A stretch of 13,244 nt of DNA, taken from DALYJJ01 sp031969915. Lineage in GTDB: Bacteria; Acidobacteriota; Terriglobia; Bryobacterales; Bryobacteraceae. The notes under the pieces are model-generated. The model worked only from the letters and a program-made list of their open reading frames with translations. It searched no databases and was not told the origin of the DNA. Location of the stretch: positions 1 to 13,244 of the forward strand of contig DALYJJ010000159.1 in the NCBI GenBank assembly GCA_031969915.1, in the 5' to 3' direction. The first letter of the stretch is position 1. The number at the start of each line of letters is the position of its first letter. Made by a program: the position numbers and the translations under genes. Shown piece after piece: positions 7,195 to 13,244 of this stretch.

Positions 7195-7800
7195 TCACAC
7201 CCCTCCCTGCGCCTGGGCCGAAGCCATCGCCGCAGATTCAGGCCTACCAGCCTGATAGGCCTTGAGCACACGCTGCCGCGCCCGGAACAGCCGGACCTTC
7301 AGCGCGTTCTCGTTCACGCCGTACACCCTTTCCAACTCCTTCAGCGACAAGCCTTCCACCTCTTTCAAGGTGAGCAGGATGCGGTCTTCCGCAGAAACCG
7401 CGCCCAACAGTTCGTTCACCATCTCGCGCACCTTCGTGCGCTCCAACTCTTCGTCCCTCTGACGGTTGCCCGCCTGCGCGTCGGCCATCACCACCGACTG
7501 CTCGCTCAGATCGGCCATCCGCGACTCCTGCCGCCGCCGCGCGCGCCGGAGGTAGTCGTAGGCAGCGTTCACCGTCAGCCGGTACAACCAGGGCTCAAAC
7601 ACCTCCGGCGACCGCAACTGATCGAGCGAATAGTATAGCCGGAGGAACACCTCCTGGCCGACGTCTTCGACATCCTCGGGCCGCCCGATGAGACGCGCAA
7701 TCGTCCCCAGTATTCGCTTCCGGTAGGCGGACACAATCGCGTTGAACGCGCTTGCATTCCCTTCCTTGGCGCTTTGTACGAGTTCGAAGGCGACCAGCAT
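7195..7800 (-). CDS. ECF-type RNA polymerase sigma factor (minus-strand operon)
   Basis: A 201-residue ECF sigma factor. Region 2 is about 15-88 (AFNAIVSAYRKRILGTIARL, DVEDVGQEVFLRLY, VFEPWLYRLTVNAAYDYLRR); region 4 is about 125-182 (EDRILLTLKEVEGLSLKELE and a recognition helix in NALKVRLFRARQRVLKAY). A tail of about 20 Ala/Gly/Gln-rich residues follows. It differs clearly from the plus-strand factor, with different region 4 residues, so the two should read different promoters. ATG 7798-7800 is the most upstream start possible because an in-frame TGA immediately precedes it. Only a poor ribosome binding site is visible. It heads an operon of three tightly packed genes, with gaps of 3 bp and then an overlap. 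Confidence 0.93.
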   Translation of the reverse strand: MLVAFELVQSAKEGNASAFNAIVSAYRKRILGTIARLIGRPEDVEDVGQEVFLRLYYSLDQLRSPEVFEPWLYRLTVNAAYDYLRRARRRQESRMADLSEQSVVMADAQAGNRQRDEELERTKVREMVNELLGAVSAEDRILLTLKEVEGLSLKELERVYGVNENALKVRLFRARQRVLKAYQAGRPESAAMASAQAQGGV

Positions 7801-7853
7801 TCAGGCGATCCAAGAGTCGGGACCTCTGCCACTTCTTGAGGCGCGCCAGACCC

Positions 7854-7865
7854 TAACCTAGGTTA
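7854..7865. promoter_or_regulatory. Perfect 12-bp palindrome, candidate operator
   Basis: TAACCTAGGTTA is a perfect inverted repeat with no central gap, 54 bp upstream of the minus-strand sigma start. On that strand TTGCAT followed after 17 bp by TAACCT is a very weak promoter match overlapping it. A dimeric regulator could bind here. I see only one copy in the window, so the call rests on symmetry and position. Confidence 0.35.
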
Positions 7866-7922
7866 CGAGCATCACTGGGGAAATGCAAAGGTGTAATATC
7901 GGGAGGAAGGTGGTTCCGGGGG

Positions 7923-8117
7923 CTATGGCTGCCCCTCAAGGAACCCGTCGAATGGTTGGTCGAGGAGGGCGCTTCGCGACGCCGGCAAAGTCGCTTTCGG
8001 CCTGTTTTCGAGTTGCTGAATCAACCGATCGACGGCCGCCCGCCGCAGATAGAGGTGATACAATTGAGACCGAATGTGTCCACATTTGGCAGTGAAGAAG
8101 CTACTCTTGCCGTGCAT
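7923..8117 (-). CDS. Possible small hypothetical protein (64 aa)
   Basis: An open frame of 64 codons with AAGG 3 bp before its ATG. The middle, LYHLYLRRAAVDRLIQQLEN, is a clean amphipathic helix, and from there to the end codons mostly finish in G or C as in true genes here. The first 20 codons are less biased, so the real start may be later or the N-terminus poorly conserved. It lies alone between the divergent sigma operon and the pcrA leader. I recognise no function. The opposite strand is also open here, which lowers confidence. Confidence 0.35.
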   Translation of the reverse strand: MHGKSSFFTAKCGHIRSQLYHLYLRRAAVDRLIQQLENRPKATLPASRSALLDQPFDGFLEGQP

Positions 8118-8140
8118 ATACCTTAGGTACCATTAGTCAC

Positions 8141-8260
8141 ATGAGTGCTGTACGCCCGCAAGAGGGGGTATGCCACTGTCGTGTTTGCGGGTATCCTAAT
8201 ACCCCCGAAAAGGGGTACTTCGTTGGTGGACCTGCTTTTGCAACGCCCATCCTTTCATGA
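8141..8260 (+). CDS. Possible Cys-containing leader ORF (39 aa) overlapping pcrA
   Basis: The frame from ATG 8141 encodes 39 residues. It contains CHCRVCGYPN (C11, C13, C16), a compact knuckle-like cluster, followed by a Gly/Pro-rich stretch. Its TGA at 8258-8260 overlaps the pcrA ATG (ATGA). pcrA has no visible Shine-Dalgarno sequence of its own, so coupled translation from this ORF would explain how pcrA is read. Against it, only about half of its codons end in G or C, well below the genes around it, and no good ribosome binding site precedes it. It could be a leader peptide rather than a working protein. Confidence 0.4.
   Translation: MSAVRPQEGVCHCRVCGYPNTPEKGYFVGGPAFATPILS
8155..8217 (+). 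promoter_or_regulatory. Chain of mutually exclusive hairpins, attenuator-like
   Basis: Four segments can pair in sequence: CCCGCA (8155-8160) with TGCGGG (8186-8191); GGGTAT (8189-8194) with ATACCC (8199-8204, 4-nt loop); TACCCC (8200-8205) with GGGGTA (8212-8217, 6-nt loop). In addition GGGGGTAT (8164-8171) pairs perfectly with ATACCCCC (8199-8206). The first and third pairings can coexist but the second excludes both, which is the 1:2, 2:3, 3:4 logic of attenuators. The leader ORF runs across all of them. No U-tract follows the last hairpin, so control of pcrA translation is more likely than termination. The stems are short (6-8 bp). Confidence 0.35.
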
Positions 8261-10686
8261 CTTTCCTAGATGGACTGAACCCCGAACAACGGGTCGCCGC
8301 CGAGCACCATGAAGGCCCACTGCTGATCCTGGCGGGCGCGGGTAGCGGAAAAACGAGGGTGATCACCCACCGCATCGCCCACCTCATCTCCCACCAGGGC
8401 GTTCCCGGGCCGGCGATCCTCGCGGTCACGTTCACCAACAAAGCCGCGCAGGAGATGCGCGAACGCGTCCAGCACCTGTTGAGCGGAGTCAGTCACTACG
8501 GGGCGGGGCCGACGCTGTCCACGTTCCATTCTTTCTGCGTCCGGCTGCTCCGGCGCGATGGCGATCCTCTCGCGCAGATCCGGCCCGGCTTCACCCGCAC
8601 ATTTACCATCTACGACGACGACGATCAGCTCAGCCTGATCAAGTCGATCTTCCGGAATCTCGGCCTGGACGAGAAGTCGTTCATGCAGTACCGCGCGGTG
8701 CTTTCGCGCATCAGCCATGCCAAGAGCCACAAGCAGGGGCCGGACGACGTGGCGAAGGCCGCCACCGATCCGCTGACTACGCGCCTGGCGGCAATCTACG
8801 AGCAGTACGAAGGAGCGCTGCGGAAAGCCAACGCACTCGACTTTGACGACCTGCTGCTGGAGACGGTGCGGCTGCTCTATCACGACGAGGCCACTCGCGC
8901 TCTGTACAACCAGCGGATTCGCTACCTGATGATCGATGAGTATCAGGACACCAATCGCAGCCAGTACGAACTGATGCGCCTGTTGTCGGATGCGCACCGG
9001 AATGTGGCCGTGGTGGGCGACGAGGACCAGTCGATTTACGGCTGGCGCGGCGCGGACATTCGGAACATTCTGGACTTCGAGCGTGACTACCCGGATGCGC
9101 GTGTGATCCGGCTGGAGCGGAACTATCGGTCGACGCGGAACATCCTGGACGCGGCGAGCTCGGTGGTGGCGAACAACAAAGAGCGCAAGGGGAAGTGGCT
9201 GTGGACGGAGGCCGAGGGGGGCTCGAAAATCGGCCTGTACGAAGCCTTCGACGGCGAGAACGAGGCGCTGTACATCGCCGACACGATCGACAAAATCCTC
9301 GGGAAGAGCCCGGACCAGCACATCGCGGTGCTCTATCGCACCAACTTCCAGTCGCGGCCGATAGAAGAAGCGCTGCGCCGCTATGGGCGGAAGTACCTGG
9401 TGGTGGGCGGCTTCAGCTTCTATCAGCGTGCGGAGGTGAAGGACCTGCTCGCCTACTGCAAGCTGCTGCTCGGTCCGAACGACTCCATCGCGCTGCTGCG
9501 GGTGATCAACACGCCCGCGCGAGGCATCGGCAAGACCTCGATGGAGCAGGTGGAGCGGTACGCGCAGGAGCACGGCATCTCTCTGTGGACGGCGATCGAA
9601 CGGATGCTCGAAGAGAAGGCCTTCCCCACCCGGGCGGCGGCGGCATTCGAAGGATTCCTCCGCCTGATTCTCGATCTCCGGGCGTCGAGCGTCGAGCGCC
9701 GCCTGGACGAGATTCTCCGCGAGCTGCTGGACCGGACGGGATACAAGCGGATGCTGGCCGCCGACCCTGGACCGGAGAGCGAATCGCGGCTCGAGAACCT
9801 GGAAGAGCTGGTGAGCGCGTCGGCGGAAGCGGCCGAACGGGGCGAGACGTTGGCCGACTTCCTGGACCATGCGGCGCTGGTGTCGGACGCGGACCAGGTG
9901 GATGAGCGCGCCCCGGTCTCGTTGCTCACCATTCACAACGCCAAAGGCCTCGAGTTCCCGGTGGTGTTTCTCGCGGGGCTGGAAGAGGGCCTGTTTCCCC
10001 ACCAGCGTTCGATCAACTCGCCCGCCCAGATGGAAGAGGAACGGCGGCTCTGCTACGTGGGCATGACGCGCGCGCGCACGCGGCTGTATTTGAGCTGGGC
10101 CCGGTACCGGCGACGCTTTGGCGGCGCGATGCCGGAGGCCACGATCGCATCGCGATTCCTGAAGGAAGTACCCGCCCATCTGGTGGAGAAGCTGAGCCAG
10201 AACCGCGGCCCGAACATCCCGCAGGTGGACCTGTTCAGCGAGCAGCATGAGGTGCGGGAATCGGTGCGCCGCAACACGTACACCGGAAAGACGTACAATT
10301 CTCTAGAGAACATCCAGCAGTTCTTCGCCGAGCGAGGGCGGCAGGTGAACCTGTCATCGCCCGCTCCGCCGCCGCCCGCTCCCCGGAGCGCGTCCGGCGG
10401 GGCCAGCGCCCCGGTGAAGCCGTCCGCGCCCGCGCCGCCTTCGGGTCCGCCGCGCGCGCCATCGGGCGGGCAGGGGTTTTCGCTTCCGCCGGGCGTAAGC
10501 ACGGGCGCGAAGAAGAAGCCCGGTGGCTTGCGGACCGGCGCCACGGTGCGCCATCCGAAGTACGGCCGCGGGACGGTGCTGCGGCAGGAAGGCGACGGCG
10601 AGGAAGCCAAGCTGACCATTAGTTTTCAAGGCTACGGCCTGAAGAAGTTAGTCGCGAAATACGCGGGAATTACGGTAGAGGAATGA
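8257..10686 (+). CDS. pcrA: ATP-dependent DNA helicase PcrA/UvrD
   Basis: An 809-residue superfamily 1A helicase that unwinds DNA 3' to 5' in repair and replication-fork maintenance. All motifs are in place: Q-motif region (LNPEQR), Walker A AGAGSGKT (26-33), AVTFTNKAAQEM (56-67), Walker B LMIDEYQDTN with D227/E228, VVGDEDQSIYGWRGA (252-266), LERNYRS (286-292), motif V TIHNAKGLEFPVVF (about 558-571) and motif VI YVGMTRART (about 600-608). A Pro/Ala/Ser-rich linker (about 705-755) leads to a C-terminal Tudor-like module (GATVRHPKYGRGTVL), which in PcrA/UvrD binds RNA polymerase. The start fits the family N-terminus exactly but has no Shine-Dalgarno sequence; it overlaps a short upstream ORF by ATGA. 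The next gene overlaps its stop. PcrA and UvrD are hard to separate by sequence alone. Confidence 0.96.
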   Translation: MTFLDGLNPEQRVAAEHHEGPLLILAGAGSGKTRVITHRIAHLISHQGVPGPAILAVTFTNKAAQEMRERVQHLLSGVSHYGAGPTLSTFHSFCVRLLRRDGDPLAQIRPGFTRTFTIYDDDDQLSLIKSIFRNLGLDEKSFMQYRAVLSRISHAKSHKQGPDDVAKAATDPLTTRLAAIYEQYEGALRKANALDFDDLLLETVRLLYHDEATRALYNQRIRYLMIDEYQDTNRSQYELMRLLSDAHRNVAVVGDEDQSIYGWRGADIRNILDFERDYPDARVIRLERNYRSTRNILDAASSVVANNKERKGKWLWTEAEGGSKIGLYEAFDGENEALYIADTIDKILGKSPDQHIAVLYRTNFQSRPIEEALRRYGRKYLVVGGFSFYQRAEVKDLLAYCKLLLGPNDSIALLRVINTPARGIGKTSMEQVERYAQEHGISLWTAIERMLEEKAFPTRAAAAFEGFLRLILDLRASSVERRLDEILRELLDRTGYKRMLAADPGPESESRLENLEELVSASAEAAERGETLADFLDHAALVSDADQVDERAPVSLLTIHNAKGLEFPVVFLAGLEEGLFPHQRSINSPAQMEEERRLCYVGMTRARTRLYLSWARYRRRFGGAMPEATIASRFLKEVPAHLVEKLSQNRGPNIPQVDLFSEQHEVRESVRRNTYTGKTYNSLENIQQFFAERGRQVNLSSPAPPPPAPRSASGGASAPVKPSAPAPPSGPPRAPSGGQGFSLPPGVSTGAKKKPGGLRTGATVRHPKYGRGTVLRQEGDGEEAKLTISFQGYGLKKLVAKYAGITVEE

Positions 10687-10841
10687 ACACCAAGAAAGTT
10701 GCCGACAAGGTTGAACGTAAGAAGCTGAAGCGCGCCTCGCGCAAGAAGGCGGCCCCGAAGCCGCCCCGCGAAGCCGGCGTGGCGCGCGGTTCCACCAAGC
10801 GCAAAGTGAAAATCATGGCGAAGGGTCAGCGCAAGCGCTAA
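10683..10841 (+). CDS. Very basic 52-residue protein coupled to pcrA
   Basis: A small gene starting in ATGA overlap with the pcrA stop, with GAGGA immediately before the ATG. The 52 residues include 14 Lys and 8 Arg against only 3 acidic residues, a net charge near +19. The N-terminal half (ERKKLKRASRKKAAPK) looks like a nucleic-acid-binding tail, and the C-terminus is KVKIMAKGQRKR. Nearly all codons end in G or C except a few early ones, which supports coding. There is no hydrophobic core, so it is probably disordered until it binds DNA or RNA. Overlap with pcrA suggests a job with the helicase, such as DNA or ribosome association. I recognise no named family. The next gene begins 10 bp after its stop. 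Confidence 0.75.
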   Translation: MNTKKVADKVERKKLKRASRKKAAPKPPREAGVARGSTKRKVKIMAKGQRKR

Positions 10842-10851
10842 CCTTGGCTGG

Positions 10852-12348
10852 ATGAACCAGCTCTTCCGGACCAAAAGCATCGACGCGCTGGTGCGCGAGG
10901 CGGAGCACCCCGAGCGCCGCCTCGCCAAGACCCTGGGCCCCTGGAGCCTGATCGCACTGGGTGTCGGCGCGGTGATCGGTTCGGGGATCTTCACGCTCAC
11001 CGGCACGGCGGCGGCGGGGACGGTGATGTCCTTCCCCTCCATCTGGCACGCGCCTTTTCTCGACTGGGTCCTCTCCGGCTTCAGCAACATCACCGCCGTG
11101 GGACGGCCCGGCGCGGGTCCGGCGGTGTCCCTGTCGTTCGTGCTGGTGGCCGTGGCCTGCGGTTTCGCCGCGCTGTGCTACGCCGAGCTGTCGTCCATGA
11201 TTCCGATCTCGGGCAGCGCCTACACCTACGCGTACGCCACGCTCGGGGAGGTTTTCGCCTGGATCATCGGCTGGAATCTGATCCTGGAGTATGCGGTGTC
11301 GAACATGTCGGTGGCGGTCGGTTTCTCGGCCTACTTCAACGACATGCTCGACGGGGTGTTTGGCGTCCAATTGCCGAAAGCTCTCTCCGAGCCGATGATC
11401 GTCAACGGCCAGTTCACGGGCAGCTATTTCAACCTGCCGGCCCTGCTGATCCTGATCGCGCTTTCCTGGCTGCTGGTGCGCGGCGTGAAGGAAGGCGCGG
11501 GCGCGAACAACCTGATGGTGGTCATCAAGGTGGCCGCGATCCTGATCTTCGTCTTCGGCGCCTCGCGCGCGGTGAAGGTGGAGAACTGGCATCCCTTCGC
11601 GCCGAACGGGTTCTCCGGCGTGCTCTCCGGCGCGGCCATTGTGTTCTTTACCTACATCGGGTTCGATTCGGTTTCCACGGCCGCGGAGGAGTGCAAGCGA
11701 CCCGCCCGCGACCTGCCGTTGGGCATCATCGGGACGCTCGTCATCTGCACCGTCCTCTACGTCTCAGTGACCGTGGTGCTCACGGGAATCGTACCGTTCA
11801 GGACGCTGGGCAACGACGCTCCCGTGGCAAACGCGCTCAAGGCGATCGGTTACGACGAACTGCGGCGCTGGGTCACCATCGGCGCATTGGGCGGCATGCT
11901 CAGTTCGCTGCTGGTGTTTCAGTATGGGCAGGCCCGCATCTGGTTCGCCATGTCGCGCGACAAGCTGCTGCCGCCCTTCTTCGCCCGCATTCACAAAAAA
12001 CACCGCACGCCGCACGTTAGCACGTGGATCGCCGGTTTCGCCGTAGGCATACCGGCGGGTATCTGGGACATCGGTACCTTTGCCGAACTATCGAACATCG
12101 GCACGCTGTTCGCGTTCGCGATGGTTTCGGCCGGCGTGATCGTCTTGCGCAAGCGGGACCCCGGGCGCGCGCGCGGCTTCCGCGTGCCGCTTTCGCCCTG
12201 GCTTCCGATGATCTCCATCGCCTGTTGCGTCATCCTGGCGCTGGGCTTGCCGTTGGCTACCTGGCTCCGTTTCTTTGTCTGGCTGGCACTGGGCATGGCG
12301 GTCTACTTCCTCTTCAGCAAGAAGCACGCGGCGGAGACGCTACAGTAA
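10852..12348 (+). CDS. APC-family amino acid permease (cationic amino acid transporter type)
   Basis: A 498-residue inner-membrane transporter with about 12 hydrophobic segments. TM1 holds the family signature GVGAVIGSGIF (37-47), where the unwound stretch binds the amino-acid backbone. FFTYIGFDSVSTAAEECKRP (about 264-283) is the TM6-TM7 region typical of the cationic amino acid transporter / YfnA branch. FAMSRDKLLPPFFARIHKKHRTP (near 364-386) is the conserved cytoplasmic loop. It should import amino acids by proton coupling or exchange; the substrate is not readable. The N-terminal FRTKSIDALVREAEHPERRLAKTLG is usual for this branch, so the ATG is sound although its ribosome binding site is weak. 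It is probably co-transcribed with pcrA and the basic protein. Confidence 0.92.
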   Translation: MNQLFRTKSIDALVREAEHPERRLAKTLGPWSLIALGVGAVIGSGIFTLTGTAAAGTVMSFPSIWHAPFLDWVLSGFSNITAVGRPGAGPAVSLSFVLVAVACGFAALCYAELSSMIPISGSAYTYAYATLGEVFAWIIGWNLILEYAVSNMSVAVGFSAYFNDMLDGVFGVQLPKALSEPMIVNGQFTGSYFNLPALLILIALSWLLVRGVKEGAGANNLMVVIKVAAILIFVFGASRAVKVENWHPFAPNGFSGVLSGAAIVFFTYIGFDSVSTAAEECKRPARDLPLGIIGTLVICTVLYVSVTVVLTGIVPFRTLGNDAPVANALKAIGYDELRRWVTIGALGGMLSSLLVFQYGQARIWFAMSRDKLLPPFFARIHKKHRTPHVSTWIAGFAVGIPAGIWDIGTFAELSNIGTLFAFAMVSAGVIVLRKRDPGRARGFRVPLSPWLPMISIACCVILALGLPLATWLRFFVWLALGMAVYFLFSKKHAAETLQ

Positions 12349-12352
12349 GGGC

Positions 12353-12955
12353 ATGACGCTCTTCCTGGCCGGGCTGCTTCTCTTTCAGGTTCAGCATCAG
12401 CACCACCCGCCGCGCGATGCCGCTGAGTACGCGCGTGTCCTGGAGGACCCGTCGCGCGACGCCTGGCAGAAGCCGCACGAGGTGGTGATGGCCCTGGCTC
12501 TGAAGCCCACCGAATCGGTGGCTGACATCGGCGCGGGCACCGGCTACTTCGCGCGCCGGTTTGCGCGCCACGCCGGGACGGTGTTCGCGGTGGACATCAG
12601 CGCCAAGCTCCTGGAGCAGGCGGCGAAGGACGCGCCGCCGAACCTGAAGACGGTCCTCGCCGCGCCGGACGATCCGAAGCTCGCCCCCGCCTCCGTCGAC
12701 ACCGTCTTCTTCTGCAACGTGCTTCACCATATCGAGGGGCGGCCTGCTTATTACCGGAAACTCGCTACCGCGCTCAAGCCTGGTGGCCGCATCGTCATGG
12801 TGGACTTCCACAAGCGTCCACTGCCGGTGGGCCCGCCGCCGGCGATGAAGCTGACCGACGACGAAGTGATCGCCGAGCTCAAGGCCGCGGGCTTCGAGTT
12901 GAAGCGCCGGCACGAGATGCTGCCGCACCAGTATTTTCTCGAGTTCGGACGGTAG
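12353..12955 (+). CDS. Class I SAM-dependent methyltransferase with a signal-like N-terminus
   Basis: A 200-residue protein. The Rossmann core shows SAM motif I, VADIGAGTGYFARRFA (56-71), the acidic residue D81 in VFAVDIS, NVLHHIE (122-128) and LKPGGRIVMVDFHKR (141-155), so it should transfer a methyl group from SAM to an unknown substrate. The first 12 residues (MTLFLAGLLLFQ) are hydrophobic and followed by QHQHHPPRD, like a short signal peptide or membrane anchor, which is odd for an enzyme needing cytoplasmic SAM. I chose ATG 12353, 4 bp after the permease stop with TAAGG close by. The in-frame region further upstream lies inside the permease gene and is not needed. A later start would remove the hydrophobic stretch but also the conserved ARVLEDPSRDAWQKP segment. 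Confidence 0.88.
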   Translation: MTLFLAGLLLFQVQHQHHPPRDAAEYARVLEDPSRDAWQKPHEVVMALALKPTESVADIGAGTGYFARRFARHAGTVFAVDISAKLLEQAAKDAPPNLKTVLAAPDDPKLAPASVDTVFFCNVLHHIEGRPAYYRKLATALKPGGRIVMVDFHKRPLPVGPPPAMKLTDDEVIAELKAAGFELKRRHEMLPHQYFLEFGR

Positions 12956-12977
12956 GGGCCCGGCAAGGGCCGCTACC
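12951..12977. terminator. Hairpin shared by two convergent genes
   Basis: GGTAG (12951-12955) pairs with CTACC (12973-12977). After one G-G mismatch, a further five pairs close (12957-12961 with 12967-12971) over a 5-nt loop, GGCAA. The stop codon of the methyltransferase lies in one arm and that of the MscS gene in the other, so it can fold in both transcripts. No T-tract follows on either strand, so it may need Rho or mainly protect 3' ends. Confidence 0.55.
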
Positions 12978-13244
12978 CCTTCGGCTCCCGCAGCGCCTCC
13001 CGCACCGCGGCGCGAATCTCTTCGCGGAGATCCTCCTTCGACGGCGCTTCCCGCATCCACACCGTTCGCTGCGGGAACGGGATCTCGATCCCCAGTTCGT
13101 CGAACCGTTTCTTCAACCGCCGGTTCATCTCGCGGCCCACCGGCCACTGCTGCAGGGGAAGCGTCTTCAGCCGCGCCTTGAGGATCACCGCGCTGTCGGC
13201 GAACTTGTCGACGCCCAGCACCTCGAGCGGCTCCAGGATGTTCG
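12973..13244 (-). CDS. 3' end of an MscS-type mechanosensitive channel (partial)
   Basis: The C-terminal 90 codons of a gene that enters from the right edge on the minus strand; the frame is open to base 13244. The sequence ILEPLEVLGVDKFADSAVIL followed by KARLKTLPLQQWPVGREMNR and LKKRFDELGIEIPFPQRTVW is the characteristic beta/alpha C-terminal cage domain of small-conductance mechanosensitive channels. These open under membrane tension to release solutes in hypo-osmotic shock. It ends in a charged helical tail (SKEDLREEIRAAVREAL). The pore helices and N-terminus lie outside the window. It converges on the methyltransferase gene with 17 bp between stops, covered by a hairpin. Confidence 0.9.
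   Translation of the reverse strand, partial: NILEPLEVLGVDKFADSAVILKARLKTLPLQQWPVGREMNRRLKKRFDELGIEIPFPQRTVWMREAPSKEDLREEIRAAVREALREPKG

Larger units (their letters stand above)
7801..8140. other. Upstream region between divergent transcription units
   Basis: This 340-bp stretch lies between the start of the minus-strand sigma operon and the leader ORF of pcrA. It should hold the promoter of the sigma operon and, rightward, that of pcrA. I see a 12-bp palindrome (7854-7865) and a possible small minus-strand gene (7923-8117). TTGAGA (8064-8069) and TTGGCA (8086-8091) look like -35 boxes, but neither has a good -10 box at 16-18 bp. GC content drops toward the right end. No RNA gene is recognisable. 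Confidence 0.5.

Noticed and set aside
8064..8091. TTGAGA and TTGGCA as -35 boxes for pcrA
   Set aside because: Neither has a recognisable -10 box at 16-18 bp downstream.
7883..8095. A 70-codon plus-strand frame with GGGAGGAAGG inside it before GTG 7910 and ATG 7925
   Set aside because: The protein (Arg/Gly/Ala-rich, no helix pattern) looks random, and the opposite strand has a better helix and codon bias. The purine-rich stretch alone does not support a gene.
8266..10248. A 660-codon open frame antisense to pcrA
   Set aside because: It is the shadow of a gene with every SF1 helicase motif; its translation is low-complexity, Arg/His/Gln-rich and matches nothing.
1..13244. CRISPR array, insertion sequence, phage genes, tRNA or rRNA
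   Set aside because: No regularly spaced repeats, transposase or integrase motifs, terminal inverted repeats or RNA gene folds were seen on either strand.

Overview
The window looks like chromosomal DNA from a GC-rich member of the Acidobacteriota, most likely the Bryobacterales / Candidatus Solibacter branch. The best marker is the C-terminal domain of the secreted protein at 915-3176. It matches the TIGR03437-type domain that is greatly expanded in Solibacter relatives. GC-rich third codon positions, ATGA-type gene overlaps and Ala/Lys/Pro-rich tails fit that view. I see no phage, insertion sequence, CRISPR array, tRNA or rRNA.

Left part (1-5002): the last 23 codons of an unidentified gene meet a convergent secreted cyclophilin-type peptidyl-prolyl isomerase. 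Its start lies 26 bp from the divergent start of a large secreted protein with a glycosidase-like barrel. Next comes a two-domain acyltransferase (PlsC-like plus OlsB-like) with the layout of OlsF-type aminolipid synthases.

Middle (5105-7800): two complete ECF sigma-factor operons point at each other, and their last genes overlap by 3 bp at the stop codons. The plus-strand operon encodes a sigma factor, a zinc-type (HX3CX2C) anti-sigma factor and a membrane protein with two zinc ribbons. The minus-strand operon encodes a second sigma factor, a cysteine-free single-pass putative anti-sigma factor and a Spy/CpxP-like membrane-anchored protein. Both are probably envelope or stress response modules, each expressed from its own promoter.

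Right part (7801-13244): a roughly 450-bp, lower-GC upstream region holds a perfect 12-bp palindrome, a possible 64-codon minus-strand gene and a 39-codon Cys-containing open frame. The stop of that frame overlaps the pcrA start codon, and the frame lies across a chain of mutually exclusive short hairpins. pcrA (UvrD/PcrA helicase) follows. A 52-residue, extremely basic protein overlaps the end of pcrA by ATGA, then come an APC-family amino acid permease and a methyltransferase with a signal-like N-terminus. These genes are separated by only 0-10 bp and could form one transcript. It ends at a strong hairpin shared with the convergent 3' end of an MscS-type mechanosensitive channel, which is cut by the window edge.

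Most genes here are housekeeping or common families. The parts that look least described are the pcrA leader with its small Cys ORF, the 52-aa basic protein coupled to pcrA, and the tail-to-tail pair of sigma operons.
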